Shown piece by piece: positions 41,716 through 52,963 of a stretch of 64,000 nt of DNA. Made by a program: the position numbers and the translations under genes. Origin of the DNA: Apostichopus japonicus (taxonomy: Eukaryota; Echinodermata; Holothuroidea; Aspidochirotida; Stichopodidae); NCBI RefSeq assembly GCF_037975245.1, contig NC_092568.1, positions 9,187,001 through 9,251,000 of the forward strand, read 5' to 3'. Positions within the stretch are counted from its first letter, which is position 1; the number at the start of each line of letters is the position of its first letter. The notes beneath the pieces are model-generated. The model worked only from the letters and a program-made list of their open reading frames with translations. It did not search any database and had not been told where the DNA came from.

Positions 41716-42110
41716 TGCTAAATCTCTGGATAGGTAATTGAAGGCTAACATTGATGATGACGTCACTTCCTCATTGCATATCTAAAGGTTGAGGTTAATC
41801 AACTCTTATATCAATTTTAATCATTCAGCCAAAACATCATGTTCTTATTAATAACATATAAACAACAGAGAGCATCGTTGGATGACATTGAGCACCATCT
41901 GTTCTTGACACATTTGTATATGCATTGTTAATATGTCATGTGAGGGCTATAAAATGTCTTATTTATCCTATTGAGTTTAGTGTTACATCTGATGGAACTG
42001 ATCTTATAGTCGGTGGGTTAGACTACAAAGTCCAGTCACTTTAACTGATGAACGTCAACTGCTTAAGAGTTGAAGTTGAGAAGAAGAAATAGAAAAGGAA
42101 ACAAAAATTA
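41716..42110. repeat. Dispersed repeat C, uninterrupted copy 1
   Basis: Starts ATGCTAAATCTCTGGATA, passes GATGATGACGTCACTTCCTC and ends near CCAGTCACTTTAACTGATGA. The same order of blocks is found at 45028/48536 (split by the retrotransposon) and at 54446. Confidence 0.8.
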
Positions 42111-42245
42111 AATTCGATAAGGAAAATGGTCTAATAACAAGGAAGAGAATGAACCAAAATGTGACGCATGAATTATTCAGACAACCATTAGCGTGTGGAT
42201 TGTGAACCACGAAGGTTCAACGTTACATTAAAAACAAAACATCCA

Positions 42246-42510
42246 TCACAAAATCTCAAGCGTTCGAAGCATTTCCGTTTTATAGGAATGACTTTGCAGC
42301 ACACTTTTCTGCACGAGTTTGACCAATTCTATATATAGCTCACTATAATCACGTGCCGGTAATTCACCTTCTACATGACCGACGGAGAAGGGGAGCTGAG
42401 GTGTGGATTTATCCGTCACTTTTTGTTTTGCCTTGTCTAAACATGTATAATAATTATCCAGGCTGCTGTAATCATTGAAAATTCGGGTCAACGTAACAAG
42501 TATGACTGCA
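42246..42510 (-). CDS. Candidate last exon of an unknown gene
   Basis: Open for about 88 codons to TGA at 42246: VILVTLTRIFNDYSSLDNYY, CLDKAKQKVTDKS, then RDYSELYIELVKLVQKSVLQ and EMLRTLEIL. An acceptor ATGATGCAG just above 42510 gives phase 1, matching the candidate exon at 43286-43478. An alternative acceptor (TTACAG, about 42468) would fit a shorter version of that exon. Amphipathic helical composition; no recognised family. Confidence 0.35.
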
Positions 42511-43285
42511 TCATTGGTATACCGACGTAAAAGCAATGTCCGGTTTCATTTCTACGAGGAAATTGACAGCTAGCTAACCGTCAAATTATCATTTTGTGTT
42601 TTGTCGTAGGCTTTCCAAAGTCAGTGAAAATGTTGGAATTTTCCTTAAAACTTTCTATAAATGGTCGAAAGTTTGAGGAAAACACCGAAATCTTGCAACA
42701 GTTTATTTTGACCTTTCGTTGTACCCTCATACATCCTCCTACTTTTTGAGTACCACCTAATTATATTACTATCCCGAGGTTTCAAGAAAAGTTGCTATTT
42801 TGAGGTTTAAACAGTCTGTTGAACTTTTAAAACGTTAACATTTCAAGGAATAAATCGAAATATTTGGGAGATATCAGTATTAAAATTTGTGTCATGAGTG
42901 TGTCATTTTGTCAGGTCATGATAACAAAGTGTTGCCAGGAGGTGCAAACACGGCTATTCCTTTAGCTATTCTTCTTCTTTTTTTACTTTGCATTCTTCAT
43001 TCTTTTTTCCATGTTCAAGCTGATTTTACGCACTTGACACTAAAACAATGAAAGCACTTATTAGGTGCATGCTCAGAAATTCAACATGTTTGATCCACCA
43101 TTATTTTGGAAAGCTCAACTTTATAACGGAAAATATGTAGTGCTATAAATAATAAGTCTATAAAAATCAATGCAAATGAGAATCGGTCTGTAATATTTTG
43201 ATTTGTTCAAGCTATCACCTTTGTCTGTCAAAGAACTTTTAAGATGCTATTTCCATGCAGGGTGGAATAAAAATGTTCTTACCTT

Positions 43286-43439
43286 TTCTTTGGGAGGGGG
43301 GGGGGGTAGGTCGTTCATCTCTATCACATAGACACCTGATGATGGTTGGGTGTGCTTCTGATACCTTAACTAAGACTCTTCTCAGACGCGTAAGTAAAGA
43401 TATTATTAGAGAATTATATTGTATACAAGCATTTACAGA
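43286..43439 (-). CDS. Candidate internal exon of an unknown gene
   Basis: Acceptor GCTGCTACAG and donor GTAAGAAC enclose ASVNACIQYNSLIISLLTRL, RRVLVKVSEAHPTIIRCLCD and a proline-rich end. Phase 0 in, phase 1 out. Another possible donor (CATCAG-GTGTCT) lies inside. Exact ends are uncertain by a few bases. Confidence 0.35.
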
Positions 43440-43914
43440 TGCCTGTAGCAGCGGCGAATTAGATATAGGAGGCTGAAATTTGATGGAAACAGCCAGATGC
43501 GAAGAAAGGAGCTTGTGAAGGAGGGGGCATTCCCGTCCTCCCTCCTTGTGCACGCCATTGGCGTTCAGTGCTGTTGCCAGATAATGGTACCGCTTGGAAC
43601 CACATCGTGACCGGGTTTGCGTTACTTTTACCAAACAAACGTAATACAAAAACATAAATGGATCTATCCACTAACAAGTAACATGTTAACGTATTTAATT
43701 TATAGTCTTTTATTTTTCTCATTCCAATTAAAGGGGTTTTCTTATATAATCGTCCCTGGTCCTACCGAGGGGATACCATTACACGGTGCTTTTTCAGGGA
43801 CCTTAAGTTTTATCGAAGAGGTAGTGTTTGATTTCCCAGATTGCGAAAAAAATGCTAGCAAAGTTGATTTTGCAGCAAATGATAATAATGGATTCAAATA
43901 AGACGCACATACGT

Positions 43915-44045
43915 ACCTCAAGTAAGAGGATATTAAAGTCCATGTGCTCAATGTCTTTCGTCGTTATATTTACATCAATTGAATGCTTGATACGTGTTAC
44001 CGGAAGCCGATTAAAACGCAAAACGTTCACTGCGAATTCTGGACT
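43915..44045 (-). CDS. Candidate upstream exon of an unknown gene
   Basis: Open stretch FAVNVLRFNRLPVTRIKHSI then DVNITTKDIEHMDFNILLLE, ending at donor GTACGTATG in phase 0, which fits the next candidate. The acceptor could be GTGAGCAG or TTCGCAG. No start or signal exon found upstream. Confidence 0.3.
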
Positions 44046-45027
44046 GCTCACAGAGCGTAAACATCTTGTCGTAAAGATTTTAATAATATGAAAGCAAATT
44101 CACCACTTGAATGGCATTAATCTCTCTTTATTGTTATAAACTTGTTTCGAAAAAGGAAGATGTGCATGGTTCTTCAATGAGTATCGATAAAGTCCATTAG
44201 TGTGTTACGTGGTCGACATACCGGGGACTACTTGGTATTCCATTAATGGCAGTTTTCTTCATCTATTCATTGTTCATCATAATGTAGTCCATTGACTGGT
44301 AAAACAAATAGAACAAAGAACAAGGAATCGGATAATATTCTTCCTAGATCAAACTAGTTTTTTCCTGAGACGTGTACAACAAACAGATAGACCGAAGAGT
44401 TGAAGACATCCCCGAAGATCATGTGTAGTATCTGTTCCCTTCGAGGGGAATGGTCATACACACCTCGCGATGGTGGTGGTGTGCATGCTGGGGAGGGGTG
44501 TTTCGTTTCGCTGCGTGCTGGTCGTCCTTTTGTGTGTTTTTTTTTTAATGTTTTAGTGGGTGGTTGGGGGTTTGTCTCTGCAGGTCGGTGGGCATATTTA
44601 TTTTATAGGCTCGCTTGACCTGAGTTTCGTTTATCAGAATGGGATGATTCGGTAGTGCCGTTTGGCCGTGACGTTTTGGATCCCGCATGGCGGGTCACGT
44701 AAAAAGCACCTCATGATGGTCACACAGTCAGAGTCTCGATTCAAGGGGACTATGGTTGAGAGCGGATCAGATGTTCGGTAGTTTGGTTTTCGTGCCCAGG
44801 TTCTTTCGTGGGTGATTTTTCTTTAAAAAAAATATCCCCGGTATTCAATCATGGGAGAATGATCGACAGATAGATTTTGCTGTAACTTGATTACTCACTT
44901 AAATAATTAAATAATGAATAAAGCAGAATTTTAGTCTTGATGTTATAATAGAAAAACAACAACTTTGAGTCCAATACTTTGTTTCTGTAGATTTTCCAGT
45001 ATTTTTCAAGATATGTATCGTTACATA

Positions 45028-45091
45028 TACTTTTTTTCTGGAATATTCGTTTACTAGGCTAACTTGATGGTGACGTCGGCTCCTCATTGCA
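45028..45091. repeat. Dispersed repeat C, copy 2, left part
   Basis: CTGGAATATTCGTTTACTAG through TGATGGTGACGTCGGCTCCT then CATTGC matches the start of the copies at 41716 and 54446. The match stops at the retrotransposon. Confidence 0.7.
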
Positions 45092-45348
45092 GTTCGCTTG
45101 CATCGAGCTGCCACAGTTAAAATGAGCAGTGTCGTATTTTTCACGTTTTCTGTGTGTTAACGAACCTTTCCTTCGTTCTGAAGTTATTCGTTGTCGTGTT
45201 GTGGGACTACTAACACTCTTCATACCATTTTCGAAGGTTTTTACGGAACGGGTGAGACATACAACTGTCAATTTAGGACACAGTGTTCTACGTTACTTAT
45301 TTTTTGGCCAATAGTATAGGCCTTCTGCTATTGACATAGGATAGTAGG

Positions 45349-48258
45349 ATGAACCCTAACAATACCAATATCGTGGGAGGTGCTCGAAGCCTACACTATA
45401 GCTCGGAGACACTTCACAATATTCGAAGGAGTATGCAGACCCACACAATAGAGTCACGGTTAGTGGACATATTGAAAGAACAATCGATTCTTCGCAAGCA
45501 CAGAGGTACGCGGGCCGGTATACAGAATCGGATTAGAAACACTCAATCTCATAATTTCAGCTTTCCTTATGGACTGACAGCAAATGTAAACAGTATTCAG
45601 GGAAAGTTTTTACACCTGGAGCAAACTGTTACAAACATGCGAAATCTATGTTTCATTACATTGCAAGAGACGAAACTGCAATCACCGAATAAAGAGTGGC
45701 TAAATGAAATCCCACAGCACTGTGTGCCAGATGAAGCGTTACGCATGGCAAATTACTTTATGTTTCGCCATGACAGACAATTTTCGGCAAATGGCGGTGG
45801 ATTGATAACGTATATCTCGAAAGACTGGGCAGTGAGCTATCCAAAGGTATGTTGTAGTATTTCAATCCCGGATATTGAGCTTCTTGCCGTGAGAGCCAGG
45901 CCACGATACCTCCCCAGCGACATGTCGAATGTAACGATCGTGAATGTATACACCAGGCCGTCATCAAATTTCTCATCTGCAGATAAAGAACTGAAATCAG
46001 CAATTACTAAGCTCCAGAAGGAAAACCCACGAACTCACTTCATAATTGCTGGAGATGTCAATCGAGAAAGCATCGCATGTATTGAGACAATGGGTTTCAA
46101 GAATCTGGTGAATTTTGCTACTTTTCCTTCGTCCAATTCTGTCCTGGACGCTGTGTATGTCACGGGTGACGTCTACCATGTAAAGAAATCCCACCCGATA
46201 TCCACATCCGACCACAGCAGTGTCCTACTCATCCCGAAGTACACAGAGAAGCATCGTGCTAAGAAGCAACGACGAAGTAGATCACAGAAGGACTTGTCAT
46301 TTGATAACGTCAGGAGCATGCAAGAGATGCTTCAAACGACCGACTGGAATGTATTTCGTGAAGACTGCGATGACCAAGACGAATTAACTGACGTCATTTC
46401 AAGTTACATTGGATTCGTCAGCGATGTATGCATACCAATGAAGCAAATAACACCTGCTGAGATGATGAAGCGAATCCCCCCAGACAACAAGATCAAACAA
46501 CTGGAAAAGCAAAAACAGAAGGCCATCGAGGACAAAGACAACATCTCCAGGAACAGGATGCAGAGGGAAATCAATAAGCACGTAAACAATCTGCGAAGTG
46601 ACACCTTTGGAGGAATAAAAGGAAACTCTCGTGCATTCTGGGATGTCGTCAAATCCATAAGAGACCCTACTAAAGATGACCAGCCTAGGCGGGTTGATGC
46701 AGATTTTGGGAAGGAACTATCCGACTATTTTGGACGGTTTAATGACTCAATAAGTAAAGATATACCGTTATACCTACCTGAGAAGAATGAAGGTTGTCAT
46801 GAACTTGATGTCAATGTGGTAAGGAAACAGTTTGGGAAGGTCAAAAGGGGTGTTGCTTGTGGGTCAGATAAAATTCCGTGGTGGGTTTTTAAATTCTTTT
46901 CTTTTGAATTAGCTCCAATATACACATCACTCTTCCAAGAAAGCTTACAACATAGTCAGATCCCTAACCTGTGGAAAACAGCACTAACATCACCTGTACC
47001 AAAAGTGGCGAATCCCAAAGATGTGAATGATTTTAGACCAATTGACCTAGCAAGTATTGCTTTTAACAGCATGCAAAGGATCCTCCTGCCACGACTAACT
47101 GACAGTATCAATCAATTTGGGGACAAGCGTCAATTCGCCTACAGAAAAGGTGTATCATGTGTAGATGCTGTGCTGTTACTTATCCACGAGGTTGTGTCAG
47201 AATTAAATTGCAAGGAAACCACAATAGCAAAGGTGCTTTTCTTAGATTTCTCAAGTGCTTTCAATACCGTCCTACCAAATCAATTAATTACAGATCTGTC
47301 AGGTTTCATCACTGAACCATGGCTCCTACACTGGCTTGCTCAGTTCTTAACTGGGTGGTCAAGACACGTTAAATTGGAGAATGGGTTGTCTGATAGGTCA
47401 GAGATTAAAGTTGGAGTGCCTCAGGGTGGTCCATTGTCTGCTTTACTCTTCACATTATATACGGATGAAATCAAGTCTGGTGGTCATATCTCAATCACAA
47501 AATATGCCGATGACACTGCTATATTATGCAAAATATCCAAGAGTTCATGTGTCAATGATCAGCTGAACTATCAGCAATCAGTCAACGACGTGGTTTCAAA
47601 ATGTGATAGAAAGAATTTGTTGCTAAATGCTAAGAAGTCGAAGGAAATGTGCTTTGCTAACATCAATATAAAACATCAAGGTCTTCTGTCTGCAAGATCA
47701 CAAGGTGTCACCATACATGAATCTGAGGTAGAACGAACATCAAGAACTGAATACCTAGGAGTATGCATTGATGATAATCTAACGTTCACGTCGCATATCT
47801 CGAAAATCTTGAAAAAAGTGTATTATTTTGTTTCAAGTCTTGCCTATATTGTGTCATTCTTTAATGAAGGTGCAAGGAAAAATGTGTTCAGCTCCTTTAT
47901 TCTGCCACATTTACTTTATGCTGTTCCTGTATGGTATCACTTTATATCATCTTCTGACAAGCATAGACTGATGAGATTCCTTAAGTATACTTCACGTATA
48001 TTGAATGTAAGCCAGCTATTACTGAAGGATCAAGTAAACACAGCTGCAAAGAATGAATTTGTAAGGATGACAAATAAAATTAGAGATGACAAAGATCACC
48101 CACTACATGGGCCACTTAATTGTCTGTTGGTGAAAGCTACCAGGAATCTTAGGAACCCTCATATCTTGCCAAAATATAGAATTCAACTTTATAAGAACTC
48201 TTTCATCTACCGTGCTGCAATTTACATTCAATTTGGTATTTTGGAACCTTTCATTTAA
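45349..48258 (+). CDS. Retrotransposon ORF: APE endonuclease + reverse transcriptase (969 aa)
   Basis: Intact from ATG to TAA. An apurinic-type endonuclease spans residues about 65-300, with TANVNS, LQETKLQ (about 105), AGDVN (about 233) and STSDHSSVLL (about 286). Reverse transcriptase motifs follow: DFRPIDLASI, QFAYRKGVSCVDAVLLLIHE, catalytic LFLDFSSAFNT (about 631), GVPQGGPLSALLFTLYTDEI (about 688) and KYADDTAIL (about 718). The FSSAFNT and AYRKG wording is like the Rex1/CR1 group; L2 or Jockey are alternatives. The lack of any stop or frameshift suggests a young copy. The protein nicks target DNA and copies the element RNA at the nick (family knowledge). Confidence 0.93.
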   Translation: MNPNNTNIVGGARSLHYSSETLHNIRRSMQTHTIESRLVDILKEQSILRKHRGTRAGIQNRIRNTQSHNFSFPYGLTANVNSIQGKFLHLEQTVTNMRNLCFITLQETKLQSPNKEWLNEIPQHCVPDEALRMANYFMFRHDRQFSANGGGLITYISKDWAVSYPKVCCSISIPDIELLAVRARPRYLPSDMSNVTIVNVYTRPSSNFSSADKELKSAITKLQKENPRTHFIIAGDVNRESIACIETMGFKNLVNFATFPSSNSVLDAVYVTGDVYHVKKSHPISTSDHSSVLLIPKYTEKHRAKKQRRSRSQKDLSFDNVRSMQEMLQTTDWNVFREDCDDQDELTDVISSYIGFVSDVCIPMKQITPAEMMKRIPPDNKIKQLEKQKQKAIEDKDNISRNRMQREINKHVNNLRSDTFGGIKGNSRAFWDVVKSIRDPTKDDQPRRVDADFGKELSDYFGRFNDSISKDIPLYLPEKNEGCHELDVNVVRKQFGKVKRGVACGSDKIPWWVFKFFSFELAPIYTSLFQESLQHSQIPNLWKTALTSPVPKVANPKDVNDFRPIDLASIAFNSMQRILLPRLTDSINQFGDKRQFAYRKGVSCVDAVLLLIHEVVSELNCKETTIAKVLFLDFSSAFNTVLPNQLITDLSGFITEPWLLHWLAQFLTGWSRHVKLENGLSDRSEIKVGVPQGGPLSALLFTLYTDEIKSGGHISITKYADDTAILCKISKSSCVNDQLNYQQSVNDVVSKCDRKNLLLNAKKSKEMCFANINIKHQGLLSARSQGVTIHESEVERTSRTEYLGVCIDDNLTFTSHISKILKKVYYFVSSLAYIVSFFNEGARKNVFSSFILPHLLYAVPVWYHFISSSDKHRLMRFLKYTSRILNVSQLLLKDQVNTAAKNEFVRMTNKIRDDKDHPLHGPLNCLLVKATRNLRNPHILPKYRIQLYKNSFIYRAAIYIQFGILEPFI

Positions 48259-48452
48259 TTTTACTAATTGTTTCACCTAGTTCTAGTAATGTACATAGTT
48301 TTAACGCTTTCTTGTTGTGCAATCTTTTGAACATCTTATCTATCACAGTTTTCATATTCTTTAATTGTTTCACCTAGTTCTAGTAATGTACATAGTTTTA
48401 ACGCTTTCTTGTTGTGCAATCTTTTGAACATCTTATCTATCATGGTTTTCAT
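48259..48452 (+). repeat. 97-bp tandem duplication in the retrotransposon 3' UTR
   Basis: AATTGTTTCACCTAGTTCTA begins at 48266 and again at 48363. The two copies are nearly identical through CTTATCTATCA; one C/T change is seen just after. Confidence 0.95.
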
Positions 48453-48535
48453 ATTTATTTATTTTTGAGTTTGACATGTGTACTCCTTTTTATAAATATG
48501 CTATATTTATACTGGTTTCAATAAATGAATGAAAT

Positions 48536-48835
48536 GAATAATGTTAATCCGTTATTTCTTAAGGTCAACCAGAATATGTTCGTTAAACTTCATATACGCA
48601 ACAGAGCACCCTTGGATGGCATTCAACACCATTTGTCCTTAACAAATTGGTAATAAATTATAAACATGTCATTTGAGACCATATCATCTTAATGTCTCCC
48701 TTTGAGTTTTGTATTGCAACTGAGCAACTAGTCTGATTGGCTGTGTACTAAACTAAAAGGTCCAGTCACTTTAACTAGTGAACCTCAACTGTTTAAAGGG
48801 TCATTCCAAAAAACAAACAAAAAATAAGTAAATGT
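48536..48835. repeat. Dispersed repeat C, copy 2, right part
   Basis: Resumes with GTTAATCCGTTAT, then AACAGAGCACCCTTGGATGG (compare AACAGAGAGCATCGTTGGAT in copy 1) and CCAGTCACTTTAACTAGTGA. Confidence 0.8.
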
Positions 48836-51534
48836 GCCATACAACCCTAGGTAGACCGAGAGCAGTGGTTTTTAACGGTCCACGGCATATTAAAGTTAAT
48901 TTGGTTCCTGAAGTTATCAAAACACAATAAGGGGTATACTTTTTTGTGAATCTCAAACAAAGTTCATAAAATCACTACTGCTACTATCCGGTATGAGAAT
49001 TGCTACAACACTGTTGCTTATAATGGGACCATATTGACACTGGTATACTTTGGTCTTTTTTATTTGTAGGTTGTGTAAATCTTTGCCAAGTTGAACACAT
49101 TTATGTCAAACAATGAGCTTAATTAAGTTCCTTCAAACCCTTGTGACCGCATGACTGTTTGTATGTTAAGCTTGGCTCACCACAAATAACCCATTACAAT
49201 AAAATTCATTCCACCGTCTGAGTGACTATAGAAAAAACGGCTTTTAAGGAATTCGATGGCGCTAGTTCGAAACAGGGTGTATTTTAATATGAAATAATCA
49301 TATGGCTTTTAAAGGCATCCGTAGATTCACTTTTAGGAGAATAGCGCCTCATCAGGCCACGTATTCAGTGGACGGTGGCTGCAAGCATGCCGGTCGCAGA
49401 GATGTCACCACCTCTGGCCAAAGGCAAGGATTCACGCACGCCATCTAGTACGCTTCTGGTCGATTTGACCGACCCTCTGCGCATCCTCCCGGGTTCTTTT
49501 ACGACAACAAGGGAGACATGGTACGGGATCCTAGGCCACAAAAAAGCACCATGCCACAACCTCAGGTATTATCGCCAGAGGCCTGTCTTGAACCCTAGCC
49601 ACGATTTACACGACCGACAAGGAATGAGTCTTTCGTCACCCTCTTAACAGCATCGGCCACCACATCAGCTAGTAAATTATATGGTTGAATTAATATATCA
49701 AGACTTCAGCGTCGACTACTGAAAGAGAAAAAGAAATTTATAACGTGTATAACCAACCATTGATGGAGTCGAACTCAGTTTCATCGGGTTACCAGTCCAC
49801 TGCTCTACCATCTGAGCCATTTCACAAGTTAACTTTTAACGAGCTTAAATTGGTAACATCGCTTGGATACAATCTATTGGTAACAGTGAATGACACTGCC
49901 TTCAACGAAATCTCTATTCATCCTGTTTTACTCTCATTAGAACAACGGATCTGAATATCTTTATTTACAAGAAGCTCACGCTCTTCTTTGTTTACATTGC
50001 AGCAAGCAGTAAGAATGTCGCTTCCTTCCAAGACGTAAATGTACAATAGGCTTATGCCACGATACTATCGATGACTTCGAAGCAAGCAGTATGAGAAAAA
50101 CGGAATCCGTGAAATCTTCTTATTCACAAAAGGTCGCTTACGATTATGCTCGCAAGAGTGTTCTTGCTGTAAGTTGTCTTCCTTTACAACTATATTCTAT
50201 GCAGACGATTTTGAACTTGGATTAAGCCTAACATTTCAACAAAAAATTTCAAGATCTTTTTGAATGAGGAAGGGACAATACTTATTAAGTCAAACACGTT
50301 AACTACATGTGGCAGTAAAGCATTATTGAAAAGTATAGGAGTAAGCCACTGACAGCCCACCACCCTCGCTTTTCTAACCGGGGATGGATTTGCTCATCCA
50401 GCTAGATCTTTGAATTTGCAAAATGAGTGAATATCAACTTAAGTTTCATATTCCTCATTTTGAGATAACGTGTGCCGTGGAACTTTCGGGTTTTCCTATA
50501 GTTTGATAAAAATACAAGATATTTCAAGAAGAAGAAAAAAACTAATCTCGCGGTTTCAATTTACAACATCGCACTTTCGATATAAACAGTCGAGGACTTT
50601 AGAGAAACAAGTCCAAGCCGAATATTGATAAATAGTTGTAGTCAAATTTCAAGAAAAAAAAAGGAGGGGAAAAAAGAGGAACTTTGGGAATAACAGTACA
50701 TACTTTGAAGTAAATTAGCCAAATTTGGAGACACAAACGTAAACATTTTTGCGAAATTTATTTGAAATTTTGAGCAAGAAAATAGAAAATAAACCTAGCC
50801 CACTTCTGGTCGACCTCAACCGATCGACCCTGTTCGGATCCTCCCGAGTTCTTTTGTGACAACAAAGCTTGAGTGTCGGGTTCGCAAATACGCTCAATAA
50901 TTCAAACATCATATTATATTGACATTCCAAAGATTAAATTTATTAATATATTTCACTTCTCACTAATTTCTTACATCACTGCACCAAGACAAACTTTGTT
51001 TGGTCTTTCTGCAACTTAATGTCCGTTGGTCAACAACGTATGTTTCATCGAGGGCCTTTTCTATGCATCCTTTTTAATCACACCCACTCTCCCCATTGCC
51101 AGCTCTTTCAAGAACCATGTTTTAGCATACACTGGTAGATGTATCATCACCACTATACACATGTATAGGACCCCTTTTTGTCCAAACGTTCCTTTCTAAA
51201 ACGGTCCCACTGAAAAAGGAACCACAACACCTCCCCTACACCACCCCACCCCCTTCTATTAAAATAAAAGAAAGACAAAGTGAATGATTCTGTCTGAAAC
51301 GCAACGGTCTCAGTAAAAGTGAATAAGGAGATATTGCCGCATTACGTGCACGCCTAGGTTTCATTATGACTTCAGTGAACTTGGAAACGAACATTCTAAT
51401 GATTGACAGTGACACTGTGAATTATAAACATTATATTAATATGTCTGCATTGTCTGCAACTGGAAATTTCTATTAATTCGATTAGAAATTGTATCTTTTG
51501 TCAGCTTATAAAGACAGACTTGTCATTACAAAGT
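48836..51534. other. Intergenic, no supported gene
   Basis: Contains a tRNA-like remnant (49761-49826) and two related segments: 49449-49512 and 50800-50872 share CTTCTGGTCGA...CCTCCCGRGTTCTTTT..GACAACAA. Nothing else recognised. Confidence 0.45.
49761..49826 (-). repeat. Degenerate tRNA-like sequence
   Basis: On the minus strand GGCTCAGATGGTAGAGCAGT (A-box) and GAGTTCGACTCC (B-box) are well kept, but the acceptor arms do not pair. Probably a SINE head or tRNA pseudogene. Confidence 0.45.
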
Positions 51535-52145
51535 TGGGCTAGGGTGAATTTGAGAATGGACTGTCCTTTTTGAACCCATTTCTATTGCTGCACTGGGCCT
51601 TGTTGGTCCTTGCTATACGCCACTGCTTCAGGGCTTCTCACAACACCACACCAACCGACCCCATGGTATTTACTTTTCCAATTACTTTTAGTTTCTTTGT
51701 GTTCGTTGCTCGTTGATAAATGACATGCCTTTGTGTCCGACATGTGGTAGTATATATCCTACCACAAACTCGCTTCAAGCGCCTAAGTATATACTTTATT
51801 AACACATAGTAAAACACATGCACACAAGGAAAGGCTCAAGGCTCGAATATAAAACTTTGAGTACAAATTGTATTCACTACATAGTGCAGTCGTAAAAATG
51901 CAAATGTCCTAACACATATGTCTCCAGATTAACAAATGAGATTAGTTCTTTTACAGTCAACTGTTAAAATTTGAACGAGGCCACATATGACGTAATCCAT
52001 AACCCTGATCTTCTTAGAAAAGAACATTCCTTTGTTTTACTTTAAATGACATCACGTGTTCGTGGCGCATATAGCAATTATAATACAAGTATTTCTGTAC
52101 GTGCTTTCATATCAGGAATACGAATCCCCTTCCCACCAGAGTATA
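51535..52145. repeat. Dispersed repeat D, copy 2
   Basis: Homologous in order to 39835-40270; contains ATACGCCACTGCTTCAGGG and ATATCAGGAATACGAATCCC. The middle is diverged and longer. Confidence 0.5.
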
Positions 52146-52156
52146 ATATTTCTTAA

Positions 52157-52963
52157 AGCAGCATTTTGCGTTGGGTCGCTTTTTTTCCACCTTTTTAACA
52201 TGTGCATCGATTTTTTTACATGTATCAATCATTAAACAGCAAACTAAGATACCATCCAAGTTTCACCCTACCAAGAGCGTTAATTAGCGAGTAAATAACG
52301 ATTTATATCGATAACGAGTAAAAGTGTCCTCGACAAAATTTTCATATCTCCAAATCCACTAGTTTGAATTCTACCAATCAGTGAATAGGATGCTTATTCA
52401 TGAGCATTTTGCGTTTGGTCGCCGTTTTCTACTTTTTTTTGACATGTCCATCGAGTTTTTTACATACATCAAATCACAAGACAGCAAATTAAGATATTAG
52501 CCAAGTTTTTCCCTGCCAAAAACGTTAATTGGCGAGTATTCCACATACAAAATTAAATCGCATTCAGTTCCCAAACCCACTAGTTTGAATTCAACCAATC
52601 AGAGATGCAGGTTTAGTTATGAGCCGTTGCTAAAAATAGATTCAAGACTTTGCGTTGGGAGTTGTTATGCAACTCCCTGGTACAACTGCCATATAGACTG
52701 TACACAAATCAAGCGTGGTGTTACATTACGTATCTGTCAATGACTTTCGTAGTGTTTAAGTATTCATATTATGAGCGAGGTTTATTGGGATCCCAACGGA
52801 AAATATCTTGGAGAACAACAAAGTTGAAAGTTGCAATTTTTTCGACTTTTATGCCACCATTTGAAGTAAAATATAAATAGATAAGCTAGTTATGTATGTC
52901 GTTATGGCATAGTGGAGTCAGTGAGTTTGAGAAATATCATAGTCGAGGACGCAAAATGCTGCT
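52157..52963. mobile_element. TTAA-flanked MITE with 15-bp inverted repeats
   Basis: AGCAGCATTTTGCGT at 52157 and ACGCAAAATGCTGCT ending 52963 are perfect inverted repeats, each bordered by TTAA (52153-52156 and 52964-52967). It is 807 bp and has no transposase. Target TTAA suggests piggyBac-type mobilisation, though piggyBac ends usually begin CCC. An internal direct duplication of about 240 bp repeats the GCATTTTGCGT subterminal motif near 52405. Confidence 0.85.
52160..52620. repeat. Direct duplication of about 240 bp inside the MITE
   Basis: GCATTTTGCGTTGGGTCGC...ACATGTGCATCGA...AGCGTTAATTAGCGAGTA...CACTAGTTTGAATTCTACCA is repeated, diverged, from about 52403 as GCATTTTGCGTTTGGTCGC ... 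ACGTTAATTGGCGAGTA ... CACTAGTTTGAATTCAACCA. Confidence 0.85.

Larger units (their letters stand above)
45092..48535 (+). mobile_element. CR1/Rex1-like non-LTR retrotransposon
   Basis: About 3.44 kb: a 5' region of about 257 bp, one ORF (endonuclease plus reverse transcriptase), and a 3' UTR with a 97-bp tandem duplication. AATAAA at 48520 is followed by a short TGAATGAAATGAAT tail. There is no poly(A). Limits are inferred from where the surrounding dispersed repeat C breaks off and resumes. No target duplication is obvious; about 20 bases of the target seem lost. No ORF1 is visible. Confidence 0.85.

Noticed and set aside
43286-44045. Faint likeness of the candidate exons to the C-terminal part of dynein heavy chain
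   Set aside because: Only a loose YNxLI...L pattern; spacing is wrong and the final exon has no dynein-like sequence.
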